DNA of 34,132 nt, from the NCBI GenBank assembly GCA_035656495.1, contig DASRSL010000071.1, positions 1-34,132 on the forward strand, given 5' to 3'. Positions within the stretch are counted from its first letter, which is position 1, and the number at the start of each line of letters is the position of its first letter. A model generated the notes under the pieces. It searched no databases, was not told the origin of the DNA, and was given only the letters and a program-made list of their open reading frames with translations. Below, one piece after another: positions 7,787 to 17,921 of the stretch. The translations under genes were made by a program, and so were the position numbers. This stretch comes from Roseiarcus sp035656495. Its GTDB lineage: Bacteria > Pseudomonadota > Alphaproteobacteria > Rhizobiales > Beijerinckiaceae.

Positions 7787-9178
7787 CTAGAGCGGCTTTG
7801 TCGGCGGAAGGGGCTCTGCCGCCGATGAACGGCGCTGCCTGGTCTTCGCTTCTGCGAGAAAGGCCAGAAAAGAGGGTTCGCGCCGTGGCGAGCCGAGCGG
7901 AACCCAGCCGCGCGCGGAAGCAAAAACCTGGTCGGCGGCGTGGCTCGCGGCGCCGACGAGCTCGGCCGAGCCTGCAAGTTGCGACCGCACAATGCGCAAA
8001 TCCCGCGTCGCCAGCGGATGCGACCGGCGATAGATCGCCTCGCGAAACGCGGCTAGAAGGATCTCGCCGGAATGGGCGAGCGCGCCGGCCAGCGCCACGA
8101 CCGCCGGGTTCAACAGATTGACGATCGGCGCCATGCTTTCGCCGATCAGGCGCCCGGAGCGCGACAGGAGTTCGGCGCAAAAGGCGTCGCCGAGCTGCGC
8201 GCCATGGCCGACGTCATTGGCGGTTACGTCGCCGTAACGCGCCATCACGTCCGCGAGGTATCGGCTGCGTCCGTCCGCCGCGGCGAGGAGGGCGGCCCGC
8301 TCGACCGCTTCGGCGCTCGCGACCGCGTCCAGGCAACCTTTTGCGCCGCAATGGCAGGGGACGTCGCCCGCCTCTCCCGTCGGCGCATGCCCGACGAGGC
8401 CGGCAAGGCCGTGAGCGCCCGGGTGAAGCCTGCGGCCGGAGACGACGCCTGCGCTCACGGACCGGTCGATGCGCACGCAAACGAGGTCTTCGACGCCGAG
8501 TCCCGCCCCGGCCTTCATCTCGCCCAGCGTCGCCATTTGGGTGTTGCTGCGCGCGAAGGCGGGCGCGCCGAAACGCAACGACAGTTCCGCTGCGAAGTCG
8601 AAGGCCCGCCACGCCCTCAGGACGTTGAGCGTGGCGATGCCGAACGTATCGCCGTCATTGGCGTCGACCAGCGCGGCTTCCGGAAGCGCAACGGCGATCG
8701 ACCATGCCGCCTCCTTGCCGCCTCGTTCGTCGAGAAGCCAGTAGAACAGCGTCGTCAGCCGATCGAGGGTCGGCTCGGGACCGAGCGCGAGGTCGGCGGC
8801 CTCGTGGTGCTCGACAATCAGATTGCCAGCGAGGTCAGCGATCCCGACCGCCAGCGACATGCGGTCGACATGCGCGACCAGAACGACGCCGGCGTTCGCC
8901 CGCAACCTGACATGGTGCGGCGCGCGCCCGCCCTGGGGCCGTCCGAGCTCGCTCTCTTCGACGAGACCGAGCCGTTCCAGCACGGAGAGACGGTTCGCGA
9001 CCGCAGCTCGCCCGAGCTCGGACTTGCGTTCGATGTCGAGACGGGTCAGGGGTCCCGCCCGGACGAGGGAAAGGATGGCGGCGAGGCTGGGTCCGCCGCT
9101 CTCGAGGGTCTTCGGCCGTCCCACGCGCCGTCGCCGCGGCGCAGCCCCGGGGCGCCGCCTTCGTGTTTCCTCGTCCAT
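7787..9178 (-). CDS. ROK family transcriptional regulator
   Basis: A 463-aa protein with an N-terminal winged helix-turn-helix (LAAILSLVRAGPLTRLDIER onward, to LGLVEES) and a C-terminal ROK/hexokinase-like domain. The ROK zinc site C-H-C-G-A-K-G-C-L is at about residues 275-283. The position that is N-D in ROK sugar kinases reads N-T (SNTQMATLGE), so kinase activity is unlikely and regulation likely. The start is the ATG at 9178; a TTG at 9205 would add 9 residues. It lies divergent to the isomerase-dehydrogenase-ABC operon and is the obvious candidate regulator of that operon, with the sugar or its phosphate as ligand. Confidence 0.92.
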   Translation of the reverse strand: MDEETRRRRPGAAPRRRRVGRPKTLESGGPSLAAILSLVRAGPLTRLDIERKSELGRAAVANRLSVLERLGLVEESELGRPQGGRAPHHVRLRANAGVVLVAHVDRMSLAVGIADLAGNLIVEHHEAADLALGPEPTLDRLTTLFYWLLDERGGKEAAWSIAVALPEAALVDANDGDTFGIATLNVLRAWRAFDFAAELSLRFGAPAFARSNTQMATLGEMKAGAGLGVEDLVCVRIDRSVSAGVVSGRRLHPGAHGLAGLVGHAPTGEAGDVPCHCGAKGCLDAVASAEAVERAALLAAADGRSRYLADVMARYGDVTANDVGHGAQLGDAFCAELLSRSGRLIGESMAPIVNLLNPAVVALAGALAHSGEILLAAFREAIYRRSHPLATRDLRIVRSQLAGSAELVGAASHAADQVFASARGWVPLGSPRREPSFLAFLAEAKTRQRRSSAAEPLPPTKPL

Positions 9179-9255
9179 CTCAATCCCAACCCGGACTTCA
9201 ACCAAAAAAGGGTCAGCCGGCGCATTATGGCTTCGGCGCTGATATGGCGAGCAGA

Positions 9256-9289
9256 GCTAATTTTCCAGCAAAAGTTGGCTGGCTTTAGC
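9256..9289. promoter_or_regulatory. Imperfect inverted repeat, candidate ROK operator
   Basis: In the 228-base divergent intergenic region, GCTAA..CCAGC (9256-9269) is mirrored by GCTGG..TTAGC (9278-9289) around an 8-base centre. ROK regulators bind AT-flanked dyads of this size, and the position between the two divergent transcripts fits an autoregulated operator. A TTGACC at 9301 could be part of a rightward -35, but no good -10 follows. Confidence 0.4.
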
Positions 9290-9406
9290 GTGTTTTTTCG
9301 TTGACCGCGCCTTGCGCCGTCGCCAATCTTTGCCCGGCTCGCGGAGCACGCCCACTAAAGAGACGCTCCGCGGGCCGAAACAGTGGCGGGAAGCCGGAGG
9401 ATGGCC

Positions 9407-10234
9407 GTGGAGATTCGCTTCGCCTATCAGGCCAATTGTTGGGGTCCGCTCGGCGGCGCCGCGGTCGGCGTGACGTCGGTCGGGCAGCTGACCTACCTCA
9501 CCTTCGGCGATATGAGCCGGGCCATCGCCGAGATCGGCGCGGCAGGCTATCAGGGCGTCGAGCTGTTCGACGGCAACGTGCTCGACTATCCCGGCGGCGC
9601 TGCGGCGCTGAAGGCGGCGCTGGCTCAGACCGGAGTGCGCCTGGTGGCGGCCTATTCGGGCGCCAATTTCATCTTTCCCGACATTCTCGATCAGGAGCTT
9701 GGCCGGATCGCCCGCGCGGCCGACGCCGCTGCAGCGCTTTCGGCGGAGCATCTCGTCGTCGGCGGCGGGGCCAAGCGGCTCGAGGGCGTCGCGCCCGGCG
9801 ACTATGAGCGGCTTGCGGCCGGGCTCGAAAAGGTCGTGGCGATCGCCAAGGCGCGCGGGCTCGAGGCGCACTATCACCCGCACCTCTCGACAATCGTCGA
9901 AGGACCGGCGGAAGTCGACCGGATCTTCTCCCTGACATCGATCCATTTCTGTCCCGACACCGCCCATCTCGCTGCGGCCGGCGGCGACGTGCCGGCGATG
10001 ATCCGCAAGCACCGGGACCGCATCGGCTACGTTCATCTGAAAGGCCTGCGGATGGAGCCTTTCGCCTTTACGCCGCTCGACGAAGGCGATCTCGACAACG
10101 CCGCCGTGGTCGGGGCGCTGGCCGAGACGAACTACAGCGGCTGGATCGCCGCGGAACTCGACGCCTGGCCGGACCCGAAGGGCGGCGCCGAGCGCAGTCT
10201 CGCCTTCATGAAACGGAAACTCGCCGCCGCCTGA
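9407..10234 (+). CDS. Sugar phosphate isomerase/epimerase family (TIM barrel)
   Basis: A xylose-isomerase-like TIM barrel (AP endonuclease 2 superfamily) of 275 aa. Metal-site segments are visible: GYQGVELFDGN (Glu), HYHPHLSTIVE, FCPDTAHLAAAGGD, GYVHLKGL, and a final WIAAELDAWPDP. The family includes inosose dehydratase, 3-keto-sugar epimerases and related enzymes; the exact reaction cannot be told. The start is chosen as GTG 9407, because GGAGG at 9396-9400 sits 6 bases before it, whereas the ATG at 9401 is directly adjacent. It is the first gene of the rightward carbohydrate operon, 56 bases before the dehydrogenase. Confidence 0.88.
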   Translation: MEIRFAYQANCWGPLGGAAVGVTSVGQLTYLTFGDMSRAIAEIGAAGYQGVELFDGNVLDYPGGAAALKAALAQTGVRLVAAYSGANFIFPDILDQELGRIARAADAAAALSAEHLVVGGGAKRLEGVAPGDYERLAAGLEKVVAIAKARGLEAHYHPHLSTIVEGPAEVDRIFSLTSIHFCPDTAHLAAAGGDVPAMIRKHRDRIGYVHLKGLRMEPFAFTPLDEGDLDNAAVVGALAETNYSGWIAAELDAWPDPKGGAERSLAFMKRKLAAA

Positions 10235-10290
10235 AGCGCGGGGCCCCTGGCGAGGCCGTCCACCCGATCAAGACGAAGGATGTTCCGGCG

Positions 10291-11453
10291 ATGACGAAGA
10301 CGCTCAACGTGGCGATGATCGGCGGCGGTTTCATGGGCAAGGCCCATGCCTTGGCCTACGCCGTGATGCCGATGTTCTTCTGGCCGCCTCCCGCCGCGCC
10401 GCATCGCAGAGTGGTCGTCGACGTGACCCCCGAGCTTGCCGAGACGGCCCGCCAGCGTTTCGGCTTCGAGGAAGCGGCGACCGACTGGAAGGCCGTCGTC
10501 GCCCGCAGCGACATCGACGTCGTCGACATCGTGACGCCGAACGACAGTCATGCCGCAATCGCGATTGCGGCGGCTGAGGCCGGGAAGCACATCATCTGCG
10601 AAAAGCCGCTGGCGCGCACCGGGGCGGAAGCCAGGAGCATGTGGGATGCGGTCGAAAAGGCCGGCGTCACGCACATGGTCGCCTTCAACTATCGCCGCAC
10701 GCCGGCCGTCGCGCTGGCAAAAAGGTACATCGAGAGCGGCCGGATCGGGAAGATCTTGTCCTTCCGGGGGACCTACCTGCAGGACTGGTCAGCAGACCCG
10801 AACGGGCCGCTCTCGTGGCGTTTCCAAAGGAAGGTCGCGGGCTCCGGCGCGGTTGGCGACATCGGCACCCACGTTATTGACATCGCGCACTATCTCGTCG
10901 GCGAGATCACGGCCGTGAACGCCCTGGTCAAGACCTACATTGCGAGCCGCCCGCTCCAGTCGGGCGGGTTCGATCAGCTCGCCGCCTCCGACAAGAGCGG
11001 CAAGGGTCCGCGCGGGACGGTCGACGTCGACGACGAAGCGCTGACCCTGATCAAGTTCGCCGACGGCGCCACGGGTTCGATCGAGGCCACGCGCAACGCA
11101 TACGGGCGCAACAACTTCATCACGTTCGAAATCCACGGCGACGGCGGATCGATCGCCTTCAACTACGAGCGCATGGACGAGCTTCAGGTGATGTTCGCCG
11201 ATGACCCAGGCGATGCGCGCGGCTTCCGCACCGTCTACACCGGTCCCGCGCACCCGTACGGCGCCGCTCTCTGGCCGATCCCCGCGCTCGGAATCGGCTA
11301 CGGCGAGACGAAAATCATCGAGTGCCACGACTTCATGAGCGCGATCGTGAAGGGCGAGCAGCCCTCGCCCAACTTCCGCGACGGCTGGCGCATCTCCGAG
11401 ATCGCCGACGCCATCCTGAAGTCGAGCGACGCGCAGAATTGGGTTGCTGTCGC

Positions 11454-11457
<4 letters not shown>
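10291..11457 (+). CDS. Gfo/Idh/MocA family oxidoreductase
   Basis: A 388-aa NAD(P)-dependent dehydrogenase. It has the N-terminal Rossmann motif VAMIGGGFMGKAHA, the family signature EKPLA (ICEKPLARTG), and a C-terminal GFO/IDH/MocA domain with GSGAVGDIGTHVIDIAHYLVG carrying the catalytic-type D-x-G-T-H-x-x-D pattern. Such enzymes oxidise a sugar or polyol hydroxyl, often inositols or glycosides to keto forms. Its coupling with an isomerase and an importer suggests it performs the first or second step on the imported compound. Its TGA overlaps the GTG of the next gene (GTGA), so expression is coupled. Confidence 0.93.
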
Positions 11458-13088
<1,631 letters not shown>

Positions 13089-13165
13089 TCGCGCGGCAAG
13101 CGGTTTCGCCTGTCCGGCGACGACCGGATAGTCGAAGACGAAGCTGAAGCCAAAGGAGGAAACAG

Positions 13166-14296
13166 ATGAATCCAACGATAGCGAAGTCGGCTGTGAAGGC
13201 GCTGCTATTGGCCGCGGGGCTCATGGCATCGGCGGCGGTGAGCCCCGTCTATGCGGCGGACCCCGACGCGGAGCTCGCCGCGCTCAAGGGCAAGGTCATG
13301 AGCACCGGACCCAACGGCGAGGCGCCGTCGCCGGCTTCCGTGGTCACGCTCTCCGACGACGAGCTCGCCAAGGTCAAGGGGATGCACGCAACCGCGGCGA
13401 TCGTCCTGCACTACGGAGGCAATGACTGGTCGCGCGCGCAGGTCGAGGGGCTGAAGGCCGAGTTCGCGGCGCTCGGTATCGACGTGATCGCTGTCACCGA
13501 CGCAGGATTCAAGCCGGAAACCCAGGTCGCCAACATCGAGACGGTGATGGCCAAGAAGCCGAGCATCATCGTGTCGATACCGGTGGACCCGGTGTCGGAA
13601 GCTGGCGCTTACAAGAAAGCCGCGGACGCGGGCGTGAAGCTCGTGTTCATGGACAATGTCCCTAAGGGGCTGGTCGCCGGCAAGGACTACGTCAGCGTCG
13701 TCTCGGCCGACAATTACGGCAACGGGCTCGCCGCCGGCCTTCTGATGGCGAAGTTCCTCAAGGGCAAGGGCACTATCGGGGCCGTGTTCCATGCCGCAGA
13801 CTTCTTCGTGACCAAGCAGCGCTATCAGGGCTTCCAGAAGGCGATCTCGGAGTTTCCGGACATCAAGGTCATCGAGGCGCAGGGGATCGCCGGGCCCGAC
13901 TTCTCGGGCGACGCCGACAAGGTCGCGTCGGCGATGATGACCGCGCATCCCGACATCGACGGCATTTGGGCCGTCTGGGACGTTCCCGCCGAAGGCGTGA
14001 TTTCGGCCGCCCGTTCCGCCGGCAAGGACAACCTCATCATCACGACCGAGGATCTGGGCGAGAATGTCGCGATCAACATGGCGCAGGGGAGCTACGTCAA
14101 GGGGCTCGGCGCCCAGCGACCCTACGACCAGGGCGTGACCGAGGCGAAGCTCGCGGCTTACGGACTCTTGGGGAAGAAGGCGCCGGACTATGTGGCGTTG
14201 CCGTCACTCGCCGTGACCAAGGACAATCTCCTCGACGCGTGGAAGGCCGTCTATCACACGGACGCGCCGGCCGACGTCAAGAGCAGCATGAAATAA
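13166..14296 (+). CDS. Sugar ABC transporter periplasmic binding protein
   Basis: A 376-aa PBP1-type binding protein. A signal peptide is clear: basic NPTIAKSAVK, a hydrophobic core LLLAAGLMASAA, and a probable cleavage after VYA-A at about residue 30. The mature part has AAIVLHYGGNDWSRAQVEGL, the repeated strands of a two-lobed binder, and GAQRPYDQG near the end. A strong AAAGGAGG site lies before the ATG. Ligand specificity cannot be read; neighbouring dehydrogenase and isomerase genes suggest a sugar, polyol or inositol. A cytoplasmic paralogue sits at 6728-7702. Confidence 0.94.
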   Translation: MNPTIAKSAVKALLLAAGLMASAAVSPVYAADPDAELAALKGKVMSTGPNGEAPSPASVVTLSDDELAKVKGMHATAAIVLHYGGNDWSRAQVEGLKAEFAALGIDVIAVTDAGFKPETQVANIETVMAKKPSIIVSIPVDPVSEAGAYKKAADAGVKLVFMDNVPKGLVAGKDYVSVVSADNYGNGLAAGLLMAKFLKGKGTIGAVFHAADFFVTKQRYQGFQKAISEFPDIKVIEAQGIAGPDFSGDADKVASAMMTAHPDIDGIWAVWDVPAEGVISAARSAGKDNLIITTEDLGENVAINMAQGSYVKGLGAQRPYDQGVTEAKLAAYGLLGKKAPDYVALPSLAVTKDNLLDAWKAVYHTDAPADVKSSMK

Positions 14297-14397
14297 GCGG
14301 AAAGCCGCGCTTTCGCCTTCGGCTCGGCGCACGGTCCTTTCGAGGGTCTATGCCGCCGGGCCCATTTGGCGTCCAACGTGAGGAGAACCGTTTCGAC

Positions 14398-15396
14398 ATG
14401 ACGCCGGGCGAAAGGCCTGCCGAGTCTGAGCTCGCGCGAACCCTTGGTGGGTCGGCGCGCCGGTCGTTCCTCGCGAACTGGCGGCAGAACATCATCTATA
14501 TCGGCTTCGTGTGCATTTTCGCGATTTTCGCGGTGACCCTCCGCGACCAGGGATTTCTCAACCCGACCAATCTCCTCAACATCGTCCGCCAATCGGCAAT
14601 GATCGCGGTGATGGCGGTGGCCATGACCTTCGTGCTGGCCGCAGGCGAGATCGATCTTTCGGTCGGGTCGCTGGCAGGATTCTCCTCCGTCGTCACCGCC
14701 ATGGCGATCCGGGCGGCAGGGACGCCCGTCGGCGTCGCAGCCGGCGTCGCGACGGGCCTCGTCGTCGGCCTCTTCAACGGGTTGATCACGACCCGGATCG
14801 GTATCCCATCTTTCCTGACGACGCTCGCGATGATGGGGATTGCGACCGGCGTGTCGATGTGGGTCAGCAACACCGCCGCCATTCCGATCATCGATCGGAC
14901 CTATGCATTCGTCTTCGGCGGCGGCAGCCTTGGGCCCGTGCCGATCCTGCTGTTATGGACGCTCGTTTTCGGCGTCGTCGGGCATCTCGTGCTCCGGAAG
15001 ACCACCTTCGGGCGGCGCGTTCTCGCCACCGGCGGCAATGAAACCGCCGCCCGCTACAGCGGCATCGACACCAAATCGATCAAGCTCAGGGTGCTGATGA
15101 TCTCGAGCGTCACCGCAGCCATCGCCGGCATGCTCTATGCCGGCCGGCTCGAGACTGGCCGCTATCAATTCGGCCAGGGCGACGAATTGTCCGTCATCGC
15201 CGCCGCGGTGCTCGGCGGCAACAGCCTGTTCGGCGGCGTCGGCACGGTTCCGGGCGCGATCGTCGGCGCGCTGATGATCGGACTCATCAACAACGGCTTG
15301 ATCCTCGTGGGGCTCGAGTACAGCCAGCAGCTGATCGCTCGCGGAGCGATCATCATCCTGGCCGTGGCGCTGAGTCAGCAGACGCGGCGAAGTTGA
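14398..15396 (+). CDS. Sugar ABC transporter permease (CUT2/RbsC type)
   Basis: A 332-aa multi-spanning inner membrane protein of the RbsC family (BPD_transp_2). Typical features are VAMTFVLAAGEIDLSVGSLA, FNGLITTRIGIPSFLTTL, the cytoplasmic loop with TTFGRRVLATGGNETAARYSG (EAA-like coupling region), and AAVLGGNSLFGGVGTVPGAIVG. The ATG at 14398 has AGGAG 12 bases upstream; an in-frame ATG at 14350 would add 16 residues. It is the last gene of the carbohydrate operon. The 87 bases after it, up to the convergent alkB stop, contain no clear terminator. Confidence 0.94.
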   Translation: MTPGERPAESELARTLGGSARRSFLANWRQNIIYIGFVCIFAIFAVTLRDQGFLNPTNLLNIVRQSAMIAVMAVAMTFVLAAGEIDLSVGSLAGFSSVVTAMAIRAAGTPVGVAAGVATGLVVGLFNGLITTRIGIPSFLTTLAMMGIATGVSMWVSNTAAIPIIDRTYAFVFGGGSLGPVPILLLWTLVFGVVGHLVLRKTTFGRRVLATGGNETAARYSGIDTKSIKLRVLMISSVTAAIAGMLYAGRLETGRYQFGQGDELSVIAAAVLGGNSLFGGVGTVPGAIVGALMIGLINNGLILVGLEYSQQLIARGAIIILAVALSQQTRRS

Positions 15397-15483
15397 TCAC
15401 GAGCGGTTTCGCCGAACTGACGAAGTTGAACGGAAAGATTCCGGCAAGGGGAAAAGCCAGTACGTTGATCAAGCGCCAACCGT

Positions 15484-16065
15484 TCACGGCCGCGCCCCGG
15501 ACCGGAAATTGCGGAACGTCAACGAGTAGCGAAGCCGCTCGACCGCCGGGATGCTGTGCTCCCACTCACTGCGCGCTGGGCCAGTAAGCAGGTAGGCGGA
15601 GCGCGGGGCAACGACGAGAGAGGCGCGCTCCCACTTGGCGCCGGCCTTCCTGCGGAAACGGAACGTGCAGGGCGCAAGCAGGGAGACGCCGACCACGTCG
15701 GCGAAAACCGCCCTGTCCTTGTGCCAGCCGATCGGCGCGCCGGGCTCATATTGCGTGACCAGAAGGTGCTCGAATGCGGCTGCGTCGATTCCGGCGAAGC
15801 GAGCTGCTTTCTCGCGCATGGGAAGCAGGAACTCCGGGATGGGCTCCGTCTGGCGGAGCTTCGCGTCGCCGAAGTCGTAGCGCCAGCCGAACGACACCAC
15901 CCGCCGCTTGCCCTCGAACCCGTGGAATTCGAACGCCCGGAACGGCAGGCGCGCGATCTCGGCCACGAGCGCCTGCTCGTCCTTCTCAGAGAGGAGGTCG
16001 GGGCGATAGCGAAAGCCGCCGGGCAATCGGACTTCGGTTTCGAAGAGGCTCGGTTGGGCCGCCAC
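15484..16065 (-). CDS. alkB: AlkB-type 2-oxoglutarate/Fe(II) DNA dealkylase
   Basis: A 193-aa AlkB-family dioxygenase that removes methyl lesions from nucleic acid bases by oxidation. Iron ligands are visible as His115-x-Asp117 (IGWHKDR) and His170 (WEHSIP). The 2-oxoglutarate arginines are in RYSLTFR (179 and 185). The preceding region FVTQYEPG-like (LLVTQYEPGAPIGWH) and the substrate-lid stretch RVVSFGWRYDF fit the short bacterial AlkB2-like type. The start is uncertain: GTG 16065 gives a typical N-terminus, and TTG 16113 would add 16 residues. No ada gene is adjacent. Confidence 0.9.
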   Translation of the reverse strand: MAAQPSLFETEVRLPGGFRYRPDLLSEKDEQALVAEIARLPFRAFEFHGFEGKRRVVSFGWRYDFGDAKLRQTEPIPEFLLPMREKAARFAGIDAAAFEHLLVTQYEPGAPIGWHKDRAVFADVVGVSLLAPCTFRFRRKAGAKWERASLVVAPRSAYLLTGPARSEWEHSIPAVERLRYSLTFRNFRSGARP

Positions 16066-16169
16066 GGGGCTTTGCGCTCCCGATGAGAAGATGTCTGAAC
16101 TGGAGCTTCGCAAATCCTAAATGGGCATGGCGAGAACCGAGGACCGGTCTGTCGTCGTGTTCCACCGCG

Positions 16170-16314
16170 CTGGCGCGCAGGACGACGCCTGTTTCATGCA
16201 TATTGACCGCCGAAACGAGCAGCCGGTCCGCCTGCTCGATTGCTTTCGCGTAGGCATGGGCGTCGGTTTCGTTCTCCAAGATCGCGACCAAGCACTGCTG
16301 TCGACCACGATCAC
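16170..16314 (-). pseudogene. vapC: VapC toxin remnant (PIN domain), frameshifted and truncated
   Basis: A GTG at 16314 overlaps the vapB stop (GTGA), as expected for vapBC, and starts V-I-V-V-D-S-S-A, the PIN-domain beginning with its first acidic residue. Directly after SSA the frame must shift by one base to continue with VAILENETDAHAYAKAIEQA, then DRLLVSAVNMHETGVVLRA, which is typical VapC sequence. One base appears to be missing in the S-S-A-L-V-A-I stretch. After about 47 codons similarity stops; the rest of the usual ~130-aa domain, including the distal acidic residues, is absent and alkB begins. No active RNase toxin can be made. Confidence 0.75.
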
Positions 16315-16574
16315 GGCGAGCCCAGATCGTCCATGATCTCGCGCGGCGAGCGCGGGTCGAGCAGCGGCATGGCGGCAAGCTCGGCGCCGACCGCCAGCAT
16401 CTGTTCAGCCGTCATGCGGCGTGGGGGACGCATCGCGGGGACTACGCCATTGGCTCGAGCGCGATCCTCCAGCGCGCGCCGGATGGCGTCTTCGACCGTC
16501 GTCCGCTCGACTGCGGCCAGACGGCGAGCCAGGGTCTCGACATCCTGAGAAAGCGTGATCATGACCGCAGGCAT
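16311..16574 (-). CDS. vapB: VapB-type antitoxin (Rv0623-like)
   Basis: An 87-aa antitoxin-like protein: a short N-terminal DNA-binding segment (ITLSQDVETLARRLAAVERTTVEDAIRRALE), a linker, and an acidic C-terminal tail ending in PREIMDDLGSP, where the partner toxin is normally contacted. The start is taken as ATG 16574; ATG 16562 is equally possible. Ribosome sites are weak. The reading frame is intact although its partner vapC is broken, so it may persist as a free antitoxin or be early in decay. Confidence 0.75.
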   Translation of the reverse strand: MPAVMITLSQDVETLARRLAAVERTTVEDAIRRALEDRARANGVVPAMRPPRRMTAEQMLAVGAELAAMPLLDPRSPREIMDDLGSP

Positions 16575-16630
16575 ATCAGAAACGTCTAGCAATACGGAAG
16601 CCGAAGGACAATCCAGGGAGCGCGGGCGCC

Positions 16631-16720
16631 GCCGCAGGCGTCCTCTGGAGCATCCTTCGAGGCCCTTTGCTTTCGCAAAGGGCGCCTCAGGATGAGGTGC
16701 ATGACTTTTGAAACAGACAC
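16631..16720 (+). repeat. Dispersed palindromic repeat, partial copy of the 30.2-kb MITE-like element
   Basis: The stretch GCGTCCTCTGGAGCATCC through GAAACAGACAC is nearly identical to 30268-30354, in the same orientation. Its centre is a long hairpin: CATCCTTCGAGGCCCTTTGC / GCAAAGGG..CCTCAGGATG. Only the right half of the larger element is present, with the CTTTTGAAACAGACAC end (16705-16720); no matching left end is found upstream before vapB. Confidence 0.8.
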
Positions 16721-16868
16721 GAATACCGTCCCCGCACGGCGCACGCTCGCGCTGCTCAGCAACAAGGTCCCGGTCCGGGGCTTGTATTCCGGGCTTTTGA
16801 TGGAATGATCGTCCTGCTCTAACGCCCGCCGGGGCGTCCGCGGGGACGCGATTGCGTGCGGACGAAAA

Positions 16869-17894
16869 ATGCGAGCGAGGGCGGTCGCCTGGGCGATTTT
16901 CGGGGTCTCAGCGTCGGCCTTGCTCATCGCGCCGCTCAGCGCCTGGACGGCGGCGGCGTTGTGGTTCCGGCTGCCGCTGCCGGAATGGGCGAGGGCCGCG
17001 GCCTGCGGCCTCGTCGCTCTCGGCGTCCTTGCGACGATCGCAGCCCTCTTCACCCGGGCGCGCTGGCGCGGCCTCCTTCTGTTTGCGCTCGCCTTCGCCG
17101 GGGCGATCGTGTGGTGGGGCTCGATCCGGCCGCCCGCCGACGGCGATTGGGCGCCGGACGTGGCGCGGCAGACGACCGGGTCGCTCAACCGCGACATCCT
17201 GACGCTCTCCGACGTGCGCGATTTCGACTGGAAGAGCGAGACCGGCTTGACCGAGCGCTGGAGCGAGCGCTCCTATGACCTCTCCAAGCTCGAGAGCCTC
17301 GATCTGTTCCTCTCCTACTGGGCCGGTCCGGAGATGGCCCATCTCATCATGAGCTTCGGATTCGACGGCGGCGAGAAGCTCGCCTGGTCGATCGAGGTGA
17401 GGCGGGAGAAGAACGGCCAGTATTCGCCGGTCGCGGACGCTTTCAAGACCCACACCGTCGTCTATCTCGCGACGACCGAGCGCGATTCGGTGCGCCTGCG
17501 CACGAACGTGCGCGGCGAGGACGTGCGCCTCTACCGCCTGCGGGCGTCGCCGGCGGCGGCGCGCGCGCTGTTGCTCCAATATGTCGCCGAGGCGAACGGG
17601 GTCAAAGACAAGCCCGCCTTCTACAATTCGATCACCACCAATTGCACGACGGCCGTCGCCAAGTTGATCTGGGCGGCCGGCGGGACCCTGCCGCTCGACT
17701 GGCGGCTCGTCGTCAACGGCTATCTGCCGGGCTACCTTTATGATCGGCGCGCGGTCGTGACCTCGATTCCGCTGAGCGAGCTCAAGGCGCTCGCGCGCAT
17801 CGACGCATGCGCCAGGGCCGCCGACCAGTCTCCCGATTTCTCGAAGCTCATCCGCGTCGGCGTGCCGTCGCCGAACGATCGGATCGCCCGGTGA
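16869..17894 (+). CDS. Membrane protein with DUF4105 / Lnb N-terminal periplasmic domain
   Basis: A 341-aa protein with three hydrophobic N-terminal segments (about residues 5-30, 38-60 and 66-82) followed by a periplasmic domain. That domain has the DUF4105 hallmarks: AHLIMSFGFDGGEKLAWSIE in part, with a conserved His, and later FYNSITTNCTTAVAKLIW with the conserved Cys in NCTT. DUF4105 is a papain-like Cys-His domain, and some members act as lipoprotein N-acyltransferases (Lnb); whether this one does is unknown. No strong ribosome site precedes the ATG. It stands alone, convergent with livF. Confidence 0.85.
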   Translation: MRARAVAWAIFGVSASALLIAPLSAWTAAALWFRLPLPEWARAAACGLVALGVLATIAALFTRARWRGLLLFALAFAGAIVWWGSIRPPADGDWAPDVARQTTGSLNRDILTLSDVRDFDWKSETGLTERWSERSYDLSKLESLDLFLSYWAGPEMAHLIMSFGFDGGEKLAWSIEVRREKNGQYSPVADAFKTHTVVYLATTERDSVRLRTNVRGEDVRLYRLRASPAAARALLLQYVAEANGVKDKPAFYNSITTNCTTAVAKLIWAAGGTLPLDWRLVVNGYLPGYLYDRRAVVTSIPLSELKALARIDACARAADQSPDFSKLIRVGVPSPNDRIAR

Positions 17895-17921
17895 GGCCGA
17901 TCCGGCGATCGGGTTCGCGCC

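Noticed and set aside
16721..16868. Possible gene or further repeat between the partial MITE copy and the DUF4105 gene
   Set aside because: The open frames there show no start with a ribosome site and no recognisable domain, and no second copy of this stretch exists in the window.
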